From Exiguobacterium sp. 9-2 (GTDB lineage Bacteria > Bacillota > Bacilli > Exiguobacteriales > Exiguobacteriaceae), in assembly GCF_036287235.1 (NCBI RefSeq), contig NZ_CP142850.1:1505127-1569126 (forward strand): 64,000 nucleotides of DNA, written 5' to 3'. Positions 16,714 through 25,497 of the stretch are shown here, one piece after another. A program made the translations under genes and the position numbers. The notes beneath the pieces are model-generated. The model saw only the letters and a list, made by a program, of their open reading frames with translations, did not search any database and was not told the origin of the DNA. The number at the start of each line of letters is the position of its first letter. Within the stretch, counting starts at the first letter, position 1.

Positions 16714-17343
16714 TTAACCGGTCTTTCGAATCGATTCGAACAAGCGTCCCTTATAGACATCAGCGATCGTATTGAGAAACGTCTCGCTCAGTTTTTTCGG
16801 GAAGAACGGTTTTGCATAGACATACTGGTAGGCTTTCTTCAAATCATCCCATTGTGTACACGGTTCGGTTTGACGGAACCTTGCGACATCGATGATCCGT
16901 GTTCCATTTGCCGTTAACAAAATATTGCGTAGATGAATATCTGATGGATTAAGACCTACGGCGCGTGCCTCTGCTAGCGCTGCATCGACTGTCGTTAAGA
17001 CGGATTCTGGAATATAGGTCCCGCTGACGAGGCATTCGAATAACGTTTGTCCCTCGATGTATTCGAGCACAAGGTAATCGGGTCCATATTCGAACATCCT
17101 CGCATACGTCGAAAACGTCGTCAGTTGTTCATAAATGCCGCCTTCTAACTCAGCGAGAGGACGAAATGACGGATAGAACTTCTTGATGACGCGGTCGGTG
17201 CCACGAACCCGGAATACATAGGCGCTACGACCGGTGCCGATCCAGTCGAGCTCTTTTGGGAGATGTTCGATCGTACAGACCGGTCCCGTTTCTTTCAACT
17301 GAATCAAATCGGCTAACTCAGCGTCTGTCTTCACTGTTGCCAC
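16714..17343 (-). CDS. Protein-kinase-like protein
   Basis: A 209-aa compact kinase-fold protein. A nucleotide-binding loop (GTGRSAYVFRV), a VIKKF lysine, a catalytic loop NPSDIHLRNILL with Asp and Asn in the kinase arrangement, and IIDVARF at the metal-binding DFG position are visible. Asp at each key position suggests activity, but the protein is shorter than full Ser/Thr kinases and resembles the small YrzF/RIO-like kinases of Firmicutes. The substrate is unknown. It is monocistronic and convergent with the cyclase. Confidence 0.75.
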   Translation of the reverse strand: MATVKTDAELADLIQLKETGPVCTIEHLPKELDWIGTGRSAYVFRVRGTDRVIKKFYPSFRPLAELEGGIYEQLTTFSTYARMFEYGPDYLVLEYIEGQTLFECLVSGTYIPESVLTTVDAALAEARAVGLNPSDIHLRNILLTANGTRIIDVARFRQTEPCTQWDDLKKAYQYVYAKPFFPKKLSETFLNTIADVYKGRLFESIRKTG

Positions 17344-17489
17344 TTCCTTTCGCTCTGCTTGATCGTATGTTCATTATACGCTCATCTGACGGGAAAAGTT
17401 TCAAAAATCATTCGTGTGTGAAAGTTTTGAACATTTTGTGATATGCTAAAAATGCTACACTGTTACATACTTCAAGGGGGTCTCTAATC

Positions 17490-18968
17490 ATGTCAACGAC
17501 ACAACAATGGCGCGACCATTTTGATGGTCTTCGCGCATACGAAGAAGCCGTCGCATTACTATACTGGGATATGCGGACATACATGCCGGATCAAGGTGCA
17601 GCGAACCGTTCCGCTTCAATCGGATTCCTCTCAACAGAGAGCTTCCGTCGCCGGACAGGAAAAACGTACCAACAATTACTGGCAGCGATGGAGCAAGAGA
17701 CGCTGACGGGCATCGAAGCGATCTCGTTCGCGAAAGCAAAAGAAGCATTCGATCGCGACTCGAAGATTCCAGAAGCCGAGTATCAAACGTTCATCACGCT
17801 GATTTCGGAAGCCGAGAGTGTCTGGGAAAAGGCGAAGGACGCGAATGATTGGTCGATGTTTGAACCATATCTCGAGAAAATCGTCGCGATGGAACGCCAG
17901 TTTGTTGAGTATTGGGGTTATGACGCGCATCCATACGACGCATTGTTGCATGACTATGAGCCAGGGATGACGGTCGCAACACTCGATCCATTGTTTGCGG
18001 AACTTCGTCAAGCAATCATTGGTTTGCTCAGTCAACTCGAAGGAAAAGACTTCCCGACGCTTGATTGGTCAGCGGACCGCGAGACACAGATCGCCTTGAA
18101 TCAAGAATGGCTCCACGATATCGGTTATGACTTCACGTCCGGTCGATTGGATGAGACGGTTCACCCGTTCCAAACGACGATCAACCGGAAGGATGCGCGG
18201 ATCACGACGAAATATGATGAGAACGACTACCGGAACTCCGTCTTCGGCACGATGCATGAAGCCGGACACGCGACGTATGAGCAAGGTATCGAACCGGAAC
18301 TCGATTCTCTCGGTCTCGGTGAAGGTGCTTCGATGGGGATCCACGAATCACAATCACTGTTCTTCGAGAATTTCATCGGACGTAATCAAGGCTTCTTATC
18401 AGCACGTTATCATGGTCTACAACAAGCAATCCCGTCGCTTGCTGATGTCCCGTTCGAACGCTTCTACGCAGCGGTCAACGAAGTCAAGCCGTCACTCATT
18501 CGGATCGAAGCCGATGAATTGACATATGCCCTTCATATCATCATTCGGTATGAGCTTGAAAAGCGCCTGATGACGAAAGAACTCGAAGTGAAGGATCTCC
18601 CGCAAGAATGGAACCGTCTCTATAAAGAGTATCTCGGCGTCGATGTCCCGAGTGACGATAAAGGGGTCTTACAAGACGTCCACTGGTCAGGAGGCTCGTT
18701 TGGTTACTTCCCAAGTTACGCGCTTGGTCTCGTCTATGCAGCACAATTGAACGAAGCGCTTCGTCGAGACGTCGAAAACGTCGATGGTCTGATTGCAGCT
18801 GGTACACTCGCACCGATCAAAAGCTGGCTGAAAGAAAACATTCACCGTCACGGGAAATCGAAGACACCGGCTGAACTGATCGAAGCAGCAACGGGTCAAT
18901 CGATCTCGGTCGCACCCCTCGTCAACTACTTGACGAAGAAATACACGCGTGTCGTCGAGGCACTCTGA
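17490..18968 (+). CDS. Carboxypeptidase Taq, M32 family metallopeptidase
   Basis: A 492-aa cytosolic zinc carboxypeptidase near the usual ~500-aa size. The zinc motif HEAGH is at residues 256-260. Further conserved parts are HPFQTTINRKDARITTKY before it and IHESQSLFFEN after it. It removes C-terminal amino acids with broad specificity. AAGGGGG precedes the ATG. It opens a four-gene operon: its TGA overlaps the ATG of the glycerophosphodiesterase by one base. The operon ends at the terminator at 20725. Confidence 0.93.
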   Translation: MSTTQQWRDHFDGLRAYEEAVALLYWDMRTYMPDQGAANRSASIGFLSTESFRRRTGKTYQQLLAAMEQETLTGIEAISFAKAKEAFDRDSKIPEAEYQTFITLISEAESVWEKAKDANDWSMFEPYLEKIVAMERQFVEYWGYDAHPYDALLHDYEPGMTVATLDPLFAELRQAIIGLLSQLEGKDFPTLDWSADRETQIALNQEWLHDIGYDFTSGRLDETVHPFQTTINRKDARITTKYDENDYRNSVFGTMHEAGHATYEQGIEPELDSLGLGEGASMGIHESQSLFFENFIGRNQGFLSARYHGLQQAIPSLADVPFERFYAAVNEVKPSLIRIEADELTYALHIIIRYELEKRLMTKELEVKDLPQEWNRLYKEYLGVDVPSDDKGVLQDVHWSGGSFGYFPSYALGLVYAAQLNEALRRDVENVDGLIAAGTLAPIKSWLKENIHRHGKSKTPAELIEAATGQSISVAPLVNYLTKKYTRVVEAL

Positions 18969-19690
18969 TGTTATGGTTTGCACACCGCGGTGTCAGTGAC
19001 CGTTTTCCTGAGAACACGCTTGAAGCAATCGCCGCTGCGATCGAAGACGACGTCGATGGTGTCGAGTTCGATGTCCATTTCTCAAAGGATGGTGTTGGTG
19101 TCATCATTCATGACGAGACTGTCAACCGGACGACGAACGGGACAGGGCGTGTGATCGACATGACGGTCGCTGAACTGCAAGCACTCGATGCCGGAGCACG
19201 TTTCAAAGGGGAAGCGATCAAGACGAAGATTCCGACGCTTGACGAAGTACTAGCAATCCTCGCACCAGCGACACTGCGGCTCAACATCGAGCTGAAGACG
19301 GATACGATTCGCTATGATGGCATTGAAGCGTATGTCCTCGAGCGTTGCGCGGCGCACGGCATTTCGACGGATCGGTTGTTGTTCAGTTCGTTCAACCATT
19401 ATTCGGTTGCTCTGATTCGCAAGCTTGACCCGAGCGTCGAGACGGCGATTCTGTATCCGTATCCGATCTATCATCCGGAAGAACAAGCCCTCCGGATCGG
19501 TGCGACAGGGATTCATCCCGATTACCGACGCGTGACGGAGGCGGATGTCGCGTTCGCTCACGCAAAAGACGTCACGGTTCGGGTCTATACCCCGAAGACG
19601 ATCGACGATGTCCGTCAGATGCAAACGATCGGTGTTGACGCCGTCATCGTCAATGATCCAAAAGGAATGCGCGACACACTCGAAGGATGA
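18968..19690 (+). CDS. Glycerophosphodiester phosphodiesterase
   Basis: A 240-aa GDPD-family enzyme with the usual TIM-barrel landmarks: FAHRGVSDRFPENT (His6, Arg7, Glu and Asn of the active site), VEFDVHFSKDG for metal binding, HDETVNRTTNG, and a LNIELK strand. It hydrolyses glycerophosphodiesters to glycerol-3-phosphate and an alcohol. There is no signal peptide, so it acts inside the cell. It overlaps the carboxypeptidase by one base and is 13 bp before the next gene. Confidence 0.92.
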   Translation: MLWFAHRGVSDRFPENTLEAIAAAIEDDVDGVEFDVHFSKDGVGVIIHDETVNRTTNGTGRVIDMTVAELQALDAGARFKGEAIKTKIPTLDEVLAILAPATLRLNIELKTDTIRYDGIEAYVLERCAAHGISTDRLLFSSFNHYSVALIRKLDPSVETAILYPYPIYHPEEQALRIGATGIHPDYRRVTEADVAFAHAKDVTVRVYTPKTIDDVRQMQTIGVDAVIVNDPKGMRDTLEG

Positions 19691-19703
19691 GGAGGAGGAA
19701 GGG

Positions 19704-20153
19704 ATGCGCAAGGAATACGTATTCGTCATCAGTTTGTCGCTCGTCGCTTTATTCGTCGGTCTCCAGCTCGGCTTTGCCCGCTTGCCGGAACCAAAACCGA
19801 AACAAGTGACGACGACACCGATGCGCCCTGCTGATTATGAGGCAGGACTTGCATCAGCGAAACGTGAATTGAAGCAGATTCAGCGCTTCACCTTGAAAAG
19901 CACCCTTCCTGCTAATGGAACGACGGTGACTTGGATCTATGAGACCCCATCCGATGAACGGATTGCGGTCGATTGGTACTATGTTGAGAGTTACCCGGAA
20001 GCTCAAGTCCAGATGACACGTAATGAGACGTCCCGGATCATCTCGTATGAACGCTACTTGATCGTCATCCGACCAATATACGGGACGGTCGTTGATAGTG
20101 AACTAGAACAGTTCGCGCTCCGCTTTACAGGTTATTTCACGACACAACAATAG
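19704..20153 (+). CDS. Small membrane-anchored protein, unknown
   Basis: A 149-aa protein. One N-terminal hydrophobic segment (residues ~5-24) is followed by a proline-rich linker and a soluble ~110-residue domain, probably outside the membrane. No lipobox is present, so the segment likely stays as an anchor. GAGGAGGAAGGG precedes the ATG at 19704; longer frames upstream overlap the glycerophosphodiesterase and lack a ribosome site. No family is recognised. It sits inside the M32-GDPD-guanylate-kinase operon. Confidence 0.65.
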   Translation: MRKEYVFVISLSLVALFVGLQLGFARLPEPKPKQVTTTPMRPADYEAGLASAKRELKQIQRFTLKSTLPANGTTVTWIYETPSDERIAVDWYYVESYPEAQVQMTRNETSRIISYERYLIVIRPIYGTVVDSELEQFALRFTGYFTTQQ

Positions 20154-20163
20154 GGGGAAAACG

Positions 20164-20721
20164 ATGTCAGGTAAAATCATTCTCTTGATTGGTGGATCGG
20201 GCAGCGGAAAGTCTTCCCTAATCAAACGTCTGCGGACGGAATACGCACACGTCCGGTTCATCCCATCCGTGACGACACGACCGAAACGTCCGACGGAACT
20301 TGATGGAGCAAGCTATCACTTCGTCGACGTCAAGACGTTCCAGCAACTGATCCAAGAGGACGGGTTCATCGAATACGCCCATGTTCACCGCGCGTGGTAC
20401 GGAACACCACGGCAAGCGTATGTCGATGTCCTCGAACAGGATCAAATCGTCATCAAGGACATCGATCCAAAAGGAGCAGCGAACTTTAAACGTCTGTTTG
20501 GTGACCAAGTCATCACGATCTTCGTCTCGGTTCCACCCGATTTGATGAAGGAGCGATTGTTGATGCGCGGTGATACACCGGAGTTCGAAGCGCGACTCGT
20601 CGATTACGAGGAAGCGTGGAAAGACCGCGATCACTACGATTATATGATCGAAAACATCGATTTCGAAACGGCGTATGCCGATCTGCTCGAGATCATTGCC
20701 AGCTATATCCCACAGGCATGA
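20164..20721 (+). CDS. Guanylate-kinase-like protein
   Basis: A 185-aa P-loop kinase. It has GGSGSGKSSLIKRL for ATP, TTRPKRPTELDGASYHFV for GMP binding, FIEYAHVHRAWYGTP, DIDPKGAANF and a C-terminal LID-like YEEAWKDRDHYDYMIEN. All match guanylate kinases, which turn GMP to GDP. Bacillales usually keep the essential gmk beside rpoZ elsewhere, so this may be a second copy with an altered role. Ten bp separate it from the preceding gene. Confidence 0.8.
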   Translation: MSGKIILLIGGSGSGKSSLIKRLRTEYAHVRFIPSVTTRPKRPTELDGASYHFVDVKTFQQLIQEDGFIEYAHVHRAWYGTPRQAYVDVLEQDQIVIKDIDPKGAANFKRLFGDQVITIFVSVPPDLMKERLLMRGDTPEFEARLVDYEEAWKDRDHYDYMIENIDFETAYADLLEIIASYIPQA

Positions 20722-20724
20722 CGA

Positions 20725-20752
20725 AGAGGACGCAAGTAAGCGTCCTCTTTTT
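20725..20752 (+). terminator. Terminator of the M32-GDPD-GMK-like operon
   Basis: AGAGGACGC (20725-20733) pairs with GCGTCCTCT (20740-20748), followed by T5. Confidence 0.85.
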
Positions 20753-20772
20753 GTCTTCAGAAAGGAGTCTTC

Positions 20773-21660
20773 ATGCTACCAGATCATCCATTACTGACTG
20801 AGATCGATAGCGTTAGACGGCTTACCGGACGCTCGCACCAAGCCGTCTGGTCCGTCAAGACGGCAACAGCACACTACATCGTCAAGGTCGTGACGGACCC
20901 ATTAAGTCGTCAGTTTGAACGTGAGGCGGCTTTAATGATCCCAGAACAAAAGGGAATTTCTCACGCCTTACCGCTAGCGACCGGACGGACTGCGACGACC
21001 GCGTACGGCATTTATCCATACTTATCCGGACGAACCGTCCGAAGCGTGCTTCTCGAGTCACCGGAATTAGCTCCTCGACTCGGTCAGGAGGCAGGGCGAG
21101 CGTTGAGAAGCATTCATGACGTGATAGCACCGAGCGGGACGGCGGCATGGAAGGAACGTTGTCAGGCGAAACATGACCGCTATCGCGCAGCGGTTGATGG
21201 GTTGCTTGAGCCAGAGTGGATCGAGCGACTCGATCGGTTCATTCTTTTGAAGCTCTCCCTTTTAGCTGAGCGTCCGAATCAACTGCAACATGACGATGTC
21301 CATCTTGATAATCTTCTTGTTGAGAATGGACATCTCTGTGCCTTCCTCGATTACGGGAATCATGATTACGGCGATCCGTGGCATGACTTCGTCAAATGTG
21401 GGTTGTTTCAAGTCGAGACGAGTCCCGTCTTTGCCCGTCACATGATCGATGGATACTTTGAGAACGAAGTACCTTCTAACTTTTGGCAAATCTACAGCCT
21501 CTATATGGCGATGGTCGTCTTCTCGTCTCTCGTCTGGGCAAAACGGTTCGATGTAGACGGATTGGAGGCAATGCAACGACGTGTTCAGCGGATCATCCGA
21601 GACCACGATGGGTTTCAGTGTGAAATACCGCTTTGGTATGAGAGGCAAAGCCATGACTAA
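20773..21660 (+). CDS. Aminoglycoside-phosphotransferase-family kinase
   Basis: A 295-aa APH/choline-kinase-fold protein. The catalytic loop LQHDDVHLDNLLV with the HxDxxxxN arrangement and the metal site AFLDYGNHDYGDPWHD are both present. HYIVKV carries the ATP-binding lysine. Members phosphorylate small molecules such as aminoglycosides, choline or sugars; resistance should not be assumed. AAAGGAG precedes the ATG. It follows the operon terminator and is read on its own. Confidence 0.85.
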   Translation: MLPDHPLLTEIDSVRRLTGRSHQAVWSVKTATAHYIVKVVTDPLSRQFEREAALMIPEQKGISHALPLATGRTATTAYGIYPYLSGRTVRSVLLESPELAPRLGQEAGRALRSIHDVIAPSGTAAWKERCQAKHDRYRAAVDGLLEPEWIERLDRFILLKLSLLAERPNQLQHDDVHLDNLLVENGHLCAFLDYGNHDYGDPWHDFVKCGLFQVETSPVFARHMIDGYFENEVPSNFWQIYSLYMAMVVFSSLVWAKRFDVDGLEAMQRRVQRIIRDHDGFQCEIPLWYERQSHD

Positions 21661-21662
21661 AA

Positions 21663-21708
21663 AATGGATTCGTCTCTCACTTGAAGAGAAACGAATCCAT
21701 TATTTTTT
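21663..21708. terminator. Terminator, possibly bidirectional
   Basis: AATGGATTCGT (21663-21673) pairs with ACGAATCCATT (21691-21701), then ATTTTTT. It lies between the APH gene and the convergent small gene at 21736-21984. Confidence 0.8.
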
Positions 21709-21735
21709 GAGTGGACCTTTAAATGAAAAGGGAGA

Positions 21736-21984
21736 TTACCATTCGAATCCTTCTTCACTATACTTGCCGTTCGAATTGAAGAACCGTTCTTCTGTTTTAC
21801 CGTTTACCGTATTCGTATAAATCACGTAGACGTCGAGATGATCGTTTTGATCCGCCATCTTCTTAGCGGCTTTCTTAGCATCCGCTTCAGTCGTATATGT
21901 TTCTGACTTACTTGCCTTGCCGTGTTTTTCTTGCCCTTGTTCTTCATAACCTTCTACTGTCCATACTTTTTTTGATGACATCAT
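21736..21984 (-). CDS. Small lysine-rich protein, unknown
   Basis: An 82-aa soluble protein, rich in Lys, Glu and Asn. It starts MMSSKKVWTVEGYEE, and the C-terminal half alternates hydrophobic and polar residues (DVYVIYTNTVNGKTEERFF) as in a small beta-sheet. GGAAAGGAAG lies just before the ATG pair at 21984/21981, which excludes the longer reading frame. A small DNA-mimic or stress-type protein is possible, but there is no direct evidence. Confidence 0.6.
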   Translation of the reverse strand: MMSSKKVWTVEGYEEQGQEKHGKASKSETYTTEADAKKAAKKMADQNDHLDVYVIYTNTVNGKTEERFFNSNGKYSEEGFEW

Positions 21985-22064
21985 TAACTTCCTTTCCTGC
22001 CAAAAGCGAGTCCGCTTGGCTGTTACATTATGCTGTGCGAACCAATCCATCGTCAACTGTTGCT

Positions 22065-22550
22065 TTATTCCGTGTCGATCTCGTCCAAATGATCGGCATA
22101 ATAACGAAGTGCCCGGTTAAATGTCTGAATCGAGGCGTCCGACGACGTCGCAGCAAGACTCTTGAGTAACCGACCGACAGCCTGATTGACTTGACCAAGG
22201 TTGTACTCCGTCATCGCGAGGAATGCTTGTAAGGCGTGGGCGTCTGGAAATTCAAGCAACGCGCTTCGGAAAACGCTTGATGCTTCTTTGAACTGACCGA
22301 TGACGCGGTATGTACTGCCGAGCCCGATATAAGCTTGCAAGCGGTCCTCACCAGCAAGACCGAGCGCAAGTGCTTGTTCATAGTAGGGGACAGCAGCCTG
22401 TTCCTCACCAAGACTATCATGACACCAGGCCATCTGATAGAGGACCGTCGGATCGTTAGGGGCTGTTTCGACATACTGACGGACGAGTTCCTTTGCTGCT
22501 TCATACTGCCCTGTCTTTCGTAAGTGTTGCACTGATTCGAAATCAAACAT
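22065..22550 (-). CDS. Tetratricopeptide-repeat protein
   Basis: A 161-aa protein made of about four TPR-like helical pairs. Typical unit positions are seen in PTVLYQMAWCHDSLGEEQAA, YIGLGSTYRVIGQFKEASS and LQAFLAMTEYNLGQVNQAV. It has no signal peptide or extra domain. Such proteins act as adaptors; the partner is unknown. It lies 80 bp upstream of the small 82-aa gene on the same strand. Confidence 0.8.
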   Translation of the reverse strand: MFDFESVQHLRKTGQYEAAKELVRQYVETAPNDPTVLYQMAWCHDSLGEEQAAVPYYEQALALGLAGEDRLQAYIGLGSTYRVIGQFKEASSVFRSALLEFPDAHALQAFLAMTEYNLGQVNQAVGRLLKSLAATSSDASIQTFNRALRYYADHLDEIDTE

Positions 22551-22574
22551 CGTGTTTCCTCCTAATCGATTACT

Positions 22575-22610
22575 AAAAAACGGATCCGATCGCTTTTGAC
22601 CGGATCCGTT
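22575..22610 (-). terminator. Terminator of the MarR gene
   Basis: On the minus strand, AACGGATCCG and CGGATCCGTT (22579-22588 with 22601-22610) form a 10-bp stem followed by six T. Confidence 0.85.
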
Positions 22611-22622
22611 CCATCGAACAGC

Positions 22623-23066
22623 TTAGACTGTTTTTTCAAGCTTCGTTAAGAGCGAACGGAACAACTCCAGTTCCTGATCCGAGAAGTCCTCAAAGACGTC
22701 TGCAAGGTAATCCATCTTCATCGACTCGAGTTTTTCGTAAAGCTCGATGCCTTTCGGTGTTGCCCGCAGTTCGACGACACGACGATCGAGCTCGCTCCGC
22801 TCACGTGAGATCAACTCTTTTTTCGTCAATTCGTCTGCCAGAGCCGTAATCATGCTTGCTGAAAACTGGAACTCTTGTGAGAGCGCTGAAGCAATTTGAG
22901 GACTGTTCGCACAAAGTGATTTTAAGATGAAGAACTCGTTACGTGTCAAGTAAGTCGTAAACATGCTACGCACGTCCTTTTTGATCGCGCGGTAGTTCAT
23001 CCGTAATCCTTTTTCCGTATCAACGATCAACTGATCGCGTAGTGCTACTTCTAGTGTAGTTGCCAT
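22623..23066 (-). CDS. MarR-family transcriptional regulator
   Basis: A 147-aa winged-helix regulator. The recognition region is SALSQEFQFSASMITALADE with the wing SRERSELDRRVVELRATPKG, the usual D-x-R signature of MarR. No cysteine suited to redox sensing is in the N-terminal helix. It has a recognisable promoter with an inverted repeat (23098-23141) and a terminator of its own. The alarmone synthetase gene lies just upstream on the same strand but is separated by this promoter. Confidence 0.88.
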   Translation of the reverse strand: MATTLEVALRDQLIVDTEKGLRMNYRAIKKDVRSMFTTYLTRNEFFILKSLCANSPQIASALSQEFQFSASMITALADELTKKELISRERSELDRRVVELRATPKGIELYEKLESMKMDYLADVFEDFSDQELELFRSLLTKLEKTV

Positions 23067-23097
23067 GTATCCTTCACTCTTTCTATACCGTAGTTTC

Positions 23098-23141
23098 TTT
23101 CACTCGTGATTTAGTATAGTGAAAAATTTTAGTTTAATCAA
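23098..23141 (-). promoter_or_regulatory. MarR gene promoter with inverted repeat
   Basis: On the minus strand, -35 TTGATT (23136-23141) and -10 TATACT (23113-23118) are 17 bp apart. TTTCACT (23098-23104) and AGTGAAA (23118-23124) form a 7-bp inverted repeat over the -10 and start, which suggests autoregulation. Confidence 0.65.
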
Positions 23142-24214
23142 TATTTTTCTCTTGAATCATCTGACTCGACGACACGGGCGACTTGGGCGACGATTTCTTC
23201 GACGTTGCGTAACTCCGGATAGAAACGGCGGAAGAAGTAGTCAATGCGGTGCGTATCTTCACCAGCGATCGTCAATGCCATGCAGATATAGGCGATCCCG
23301 ATTCCTTGACGGGGCAGGAATGGATTCGGCATGACCTTTGCACAACGTAAGGCGAGCGGACTATGTGTCGAGACCGCTTCAATCAGTTCACCGTATGTCC
23401 GGATATCGACGTAATGGAACATTCGGATCAGTTCGTTGATCAACTGTTGATCGGAATCGAGCATCATCTGTGACGTGACGAGACGTTTGTCGAGTTCGCT
23501 GATGACGGGGGAGTGATCGATGAAGTAATTCAAGTTATCTGCTGTGATCCGGACTTGATGCGGATCAGACAAGATTTGTTGGACCGTCTCGTCTTCGAAT
23601 TGTTTCAATTGCTTCTTGATGTTGACGAACTCCTGATCGGCGATCTCGAGAAGTCCTGCCACTCGACTGAAGCTACGCCGGACTTCTGCCGGGACACTGT
23701 TCGGATTTTTATATCCGAGATCATGCTCGATCTCGGCCCAAGCGTGTTGGAGGATCGACCGGATCTGAATCTCTGCCGTATAGTCCTTGAAACGTCCATA
23801 CTCGCTCAAGGCAAGCCGCTGTTCACTGAGTGACGCGACGAAGTGGACCGAGAGATAACCGAATTCTGTCGTATCGAGCAACGTTGACTTATCGACCGAT
23901 TGATCGCGATCGATTGCGAACTCATTCTCGATGATCCGTGCCGCTTCCCGGACATCGTCATGGAAATAAGTGACGATCCGGATCCCGGTCAAGTCATGGA
24001 CGTCCTTGAGCGAACGGTATTTATTCGGTTGCCGTAAGACCTTTTGATACAGGCTCTCGGAGTCCTTCGTCCGGGCGACGATTGAGTGGTATTTGATACC
24101 TGCCGCGTCGAGCAATTCGGACAGAAGCATCTTCAACTTGTCGGCATAGGCATCGTATTCTTCCTTATCATTGACGTATTCGAGCATCATCGTATTTAAA
24201 TCTTGTGATTGCAC
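23138..24214 (-). CDS. RelA/SpoT-domain alarmone synthetase with long C-terminal half
   Basis: A 358-aa protein. Residues ~35-190 are a (p)ppGpp synthetase domain: SIVARTKDSESLYQK, DVHDLTGIRIVTYF, TTEFGYLSVHFV and AEIQIRSILQHAWAEIEHDL carry the ATP- and GTP-binding residues. The domain has no hydrolase part before it. The remaining ~165 residues are helical and not assigned to a known domain. It is thus longer than the ~210-aa RelP/RelQ enzymes. It starts with GTG at 24214, with AGGAAGGTG 7 bp upstream. It may be a housekeeping alarmone source or a toxic member of the family. Confidence 0.82.
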   Translation of the reverse strand: MQSQDLNTMMLEYVNDKEEYDAYADKLKMLLSELLDAAGIKYHSIVARTKDSESLYQKVLRQPNKYRSLKDVHDLTGIRIVTYFHDDVREAARIIENEFAIDRDQSVDKSTLLDTTEFGYLSVHFVASLSEQRLALSEYGRFKDYTAEIQIRSILQHAWAEIEHDLGYKNPNSVPAEVRRSFSRVAGLLEIADQEFVNIKKQLKQFEDETVQQILSDPHQVRITADNLNYFIDHSPVISELDKRLVTSQMMLDSDQQLINELIRMFHYVDIRTYGELIEAVSTHSPLALRCAKVMPNPFLPRQGIGIAYICMALTIAGEDTHRIDYFFRRFYPELRNVEEIVAQVARVVESDDSREKY

Positions 24215-24354
24215 CGTTTCGCACCTTCCTCATTCTGTAGTCATCTAGCCATATTGTAGCACTCTGCTTTACTAAACGCACAAGAAGACCCTGTTTGAAG
24301 CAGTACGATTCGTGGGAAAAAGACAAGTAGTACGTGTCCGGGAGGAGATTAATC

Positions 24355-25491
24355 ATGGAAATAGTGGATGCCCGTGCTTTACCCGCCGATCATATGGATG
24401 TCTTGCATGTCACACCGTCGTCGATCTATTTTCGACGTCGCCTCGATGACGCCCGTTACCACATCAGCCGGTATGATCTTGAAGATCAAGAACAAGTCGA
24501 TCTGACGCAGCAGGCTTTGACGGATCATGGACCAACCCGTCCGTTTGTTCGTCATGGAAAGGTCTATTGTCTGAATGAATATACGCAAGAGCAAGGCGGA
24601 GAGACGGAAGTGCTCGTCCTCGATCTCTTGTCCGGGAAACGCGAGCAGATTGCATCGTTTTACGTGGAAGGGGATTTGACGCTCTACTGGGTGCTCAATG
24701 AGAACTATCTCGTATTCTTACAAACGACCGATACGACGTCCGCGTTTCTATATGACGTCAAGGACGAATCACGGCAGACGATTCGCGATCCACGGCTCTA
24801 CGGGATGACGGAGAATTACCGGGAACTCTATTTCTTTCTCGTCACGCTCGAAGACAAGGAGTACATCGTCTGTAACGCTCGGCTCGATGAGTTCTCGTTC
24901 TATGACGCCCTTGAAAGTGGTGTCATCTCACCAGAAGATCCGATTGATCACTCCGAAAGTCTGTTAATCGCACCACTGTCGACCTTGATTGAGGAGATTG
25001 AACAAGGTGTCGAACATTTATCATTTGCGACACTACTGAAATTAGATGGGGAAGGGGATACCGTCCAGTATCTCGGGGAACAAGAAGGACATCTCATCTT
25101 CAGTGCCTATACCGATCGTCTGAACGAAGAAATCTTTTACCGGATTGATACGGAAGCGAGTGTCGAAGAGGTCGCCCGGATCCAGTGGAGTGACTATGAA
25201 CCGCTTGACTTCACGTACGATGACGTTGAGTCGACGATCTTCATCGTTAATGACCGTTCCGAGCACCATCATGAAGTAATCAACTTACGCAACGGTGCCC
25301 GATTCCTTGATAAAGAACCGTTCGAACGTGTCTTACGCGGACGTTTCTATCTACACGAAGCGGTTGGAGACAACGCGGAACCAATGGTCACCGTCTATGA
25401 CGCAGAACATAATGAACGCTATCGCTTCGAAGATGCCTATTATGTCACTGTGTCCGGGGAACTTGTCATCTTATCAGTCCATCAACTATAA
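24355..25491 (+). CDS. Soluble protein, unknown
   Basis: A 378-aa acidic cytosolic protein with no signal peptide or membrane segment. Repeated blocks of short beta-strands with D/E-rich turns (YHISRYDLEDQEQ, LYWVLNENYLVFL, HLIFSAYTDRLNEEIFYR, STIFIVNDRSEHH) give the impression of a beta-propeller. GGGAGGAG is 7 bp before the ATG at 24355. It is divergent from the alarmone synthetase and ends at the repeat at 25498. No function can be given. Confidence 0.65.
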   Translation: MEIVDARALPADHMDVLHVTPSSIYFRRRLDDARYHISRYDLEDQEQVDLTQQALTDHGPTRPFVRHGKVYCLNEYTQEQGGETEVLVLDLLSGKREQIASFYVEGDLTLYWVLNENYLVFLQTTDTTSAFLYDVKDESRQTIRDPRLYGMTENYRELYFFLVTLEDKEYIVCNARLDEFSFYDALESGVISPEDPIDHSESLLIAPLSTLIEEIEQGVEHLSFATLLKLDGEGDTVQYLGEQEGHLIFSAYTDRLNEEIFYRIDTEASVEEVARIQWSDYEPLDFTYDDVESTIFIVNDRSEHHHEVINLRNGARFLDKEPFERVLRGRFYLHEAVGDNAEPMVTVYDAEHNERYRFEDAYYVTVSGELVILSVHQL

Positions 25492-25497
25492 AAAGGT

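Noticed and set aside
20773-21660. Calling the APH-family protein an aminoglycoside resistance gene
   Set aside because: The motifs only show the kinase fold. Chromosomal members in Firmicutes act on many small molecules, and there is no mobile context.
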